From Tachypleus tridentatus (Eukaryota > Arthropoda > Merostomata > Xiphosura > Limulidae), in contig NC_134825.1 of assembly GCF_004210375.1 (NCBI RefSeq), positions 70,733,558 through 70,797,557 on the forward strand: 64,000 nt of DNA, written 5' to 3'. Positions 62,381 through 64,000 of the stretch are shown piece by piece. The translations under genes were made by a program, and so were the position numbers. Each line of letters opens with the position of its first letter. Positions within the stretch are counted from its first letter, which is position 1. Below the pieces are notes generated by a model. It was not told the origin of the DNA, made no database searches, and was given only the letters and a program-made list of their open reading frames with translations.

Positions 62381-63749
62381 CACTGCTGGCCAAAATCTTA
62401 AGGCCAATGAACATGAAGAAAAAATATGCATTTTGCATTGTTAGACTCAACCACTTATTTGAGTAGAGCTTCAAAAGATGATAATAAGAAAAGGGAAAAT
62501 AAAAATAAATGTTTTAGCATTTAATAGGGAAAATGTGAACACTATGAAATTAGCCTAAATACTAGCTGGTTAAAAGTTTAAGACCATACAAAAATGAAGC
62601 ATTAATCGGTAAACACATTACGAAATTTAGTCATTTGTGTTCAAGCATTAGCATTGTCAACATCTCCCACTGAAATCTCCACTGTTACACTGGGTAAAAA
62701 CATGGCAAAGGCTAAAAAGTTCACAGAGTTTGAATGTGGCAGAATTGTTGGGCTGCAAAAGCAAGGTCTCTTTCAGTTTGCCATCGCTGGTGAGATTGGG
62801 CATAGTAAAACTGCTGTTGTAAATTTCTTAAAAGACTCTGAGGGATATGGAATGAGAATTTCAAGTGGTAGGCCCATGAAAATTTCGCCAGCGTTAAGCA
62901 CGAGGATTCAACGGGTTGTCCAGCAAAACACCAGCCGATCATTGAACCAGATTAAGGCCCTTACAGACACAGAATGCAGCTCAAGAACAATAAAATGGCA
63001 TTTACGAGAAAAAGGCTTTAAAAACTGTGGAGGAGGTTCCATCATGATCTGGGGTGCTTTCTCCTTCTATGGAACAATGGAGCTTCAGATTATACAGGGA
63101 CGTCAAACAGCAGTTGGCTACATTGGCATGTTGAAGAAAGCATCATTATTGATTGAAGGCCCTTGCTTGTGTGGAAATGACTGGATCTTTCAGTGAGACA
63201 AACATGCAATCCACAATGCCCACAGGAGAAAGGACTTTTTCATAGCGAATAACGTGATTCTTTTGGACCATCCAGCATGTTTGCCCGAACTGAACCCCAT
63301 TGAAAATGTTTGGGGGTGGATGGCAAGGGATGTTTATAGAAATGTACGTCAATTCCAAGCAGTGCATGATCTTTGTGAAGCTATCTTCACCACTTGGAAT
63401 AACATTGAAGCCAGCCTTCTGCAAACACTTATATCGACCATGCCAAAGTGAATGCATGAAGTTATTTGCAATGACGGCCGTGCAACTCACTACTGAGACC
63501 TCTTGCTGGGCGTTTCATATCCTGTTTTGGACTTCTTTTTCGTATGGTCTTAAAGTTTTAACCAGCTAGTATTTAGGCTAATTTCATAGTGTTCACATTT
63601 TCCCTATTAAATAAAACATTTATTTTTATTTTCCCTTTTCTTATTATCATCTTTTGAAGCTCTACTCAAATAAGTGGTTGAGTCTAACAATGCAAAATGC
63701 ATATTTTTTTCTTTATGTTCATTGGCCTTAAGATTTTGGCCATCAGTGT
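62381..63749 (+). mobile_element. Tc1-like (IS630/Tc1/mariner) transposon, internally deleted
   Basis: Inverted repeats of about 208 bases (62381-62589 and 63542-63749) share CTTAAGGCCAATGAACAT at their outer parts and CCAGCTAGTATTTAGGCT at their inner parts. Alternating TA runs flank both ends, consistent with TA target use. The element encloses a broken transposase. Its long repeats and deleted gene suggest a non-autonomous copy. Confidence 0.92.
62702..63451 (+). pseudogene. Tc1-like transposase, deleted and interrupted
   Basis: The start is MAKAKKFTEFECGRIVGL, a helix-turn-helix DNA-binding start of Tc1 type. The frame is open to KGFKN, then jumps to CGGGSIMIWGAFSFYG. The segment expected between them, holding the first catalytic Asp, is missing (about 90 residues). 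The frame is kept across the deletion. A TGA at 63194-63196 interrupts the region before the second Asp (codon 63197-63199). The catalytic Glu in NPIENVW is codon 63302-63304, so the spacing is 34 residues (DD34E). The frame ends at 63451. Confidence 0.88.
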
Positions 63750-64000
63750 GAATATATATATATATATATACATATATAATCACCTTAATATTCTTGTAGA
63801 CACATTAAAACAAGCAGCTCAAATGCAAAAGAATGTCATCAGAAACTGGATAATTATGCCTAAGAAAATTAATTCAACAATTAAACTTTTGTTTTCCTGA
63901 CAACCTTGCTTACATGTTGAATTTCTTAATCCAGACATAACTTTTATCAGTTGAAAACTATAATTCTCCTTTCTTTGTTGTTAATCTAGGTTTTAGTTGT
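63750..64000. other. Right edge, nothing recognised
   Basis: A TA dinucleotide run follows the Tc1-like element, then plain AT-rich sequence. Confidence 0.35.

Noticed and set aside
62654-62701. Upstream start extending the Tc1-like transposase by 16 residues
   Set aside because: The extension is not typical of the family; the ATG at 62702 begins the usual MAK- start.

Overview
This is an AT-rich animal nuclear window with long introns and many mobile elements. The repeated tRNA-headed SINEs, with their conserved body and a tail ending in AAACAAACAAAC-like sequence, resemble those I associate with chelicerates and horseshoe crabs. I infer an arthropod, most likely a xiphosuran; this rests on recall of repeat style, not on a search.

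Two host genes can be read exon by exon, in convergent orientation. The first is a complete otubain-1 type deubiquitinase (OTUB1) on the + strand at 14174-42567. It has eight exons with consistent phases and GT/AG sites, gives 279 residues, and keeps the catalytic Cys99, His273 and Asp275. The second is the C-terminal third of transcriptional adaptor ADA2B (TADA2B) on the - strand at 60980-53185: six exons including a 35-base one, covering a charged linker and the whole SWIRM domain. Its ZZ and SANT exons must lie beyond the right edge. A further - strand open exon at 48994-49245, with a poly(A) signal about 0.8 kb downstream, could not be identified.

Region by region. 1-14.1 kb holds no certain host gene. 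It is filled with decayed CR1-like LINE pieces, a Penelope-like element (PLE) remnant with a hammerhead-like motif, two opposed Ty3/gypsy RT remnants, and SINEs. OTUB1 intron 1 (14.3-21.4 kb) carries CR1-like and DIRS-like pieces, the latter interrupted by the 5' end of an I-type LINE. Intron 4 (27.0-39.2 kb) holds a nested structure: a DIRS-like element with inverted terminal repeats, split by a nearly full-length I-clade LINE (32724-37902) with its own target-site duplication. 42.6-53.2 kb is intergenic, with SINEs, a perfect 39-bp fold-back and a fold-back element. 53.2-64 kb is the TADA2B locus, with a 49-bp minisatellite in one intron and an internally deleted Tc1-like transposon at 62381-63749.

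The two host proteins belong to separate pathways: OTUB1 edits or blocks ubiquitin chains in the cytoplasm and nucleus, while ADA2B belongs to the SAGA acetyltransferase module. Nothing in the sequence suggests they are co-regulated. The most interesting signals are in the mobile fraction: a 3' tail hairpin shared by the SINEs and the I-clade LINE, nested insertions with readable boundaries, hammerhead-like cores, and fold-back structures.
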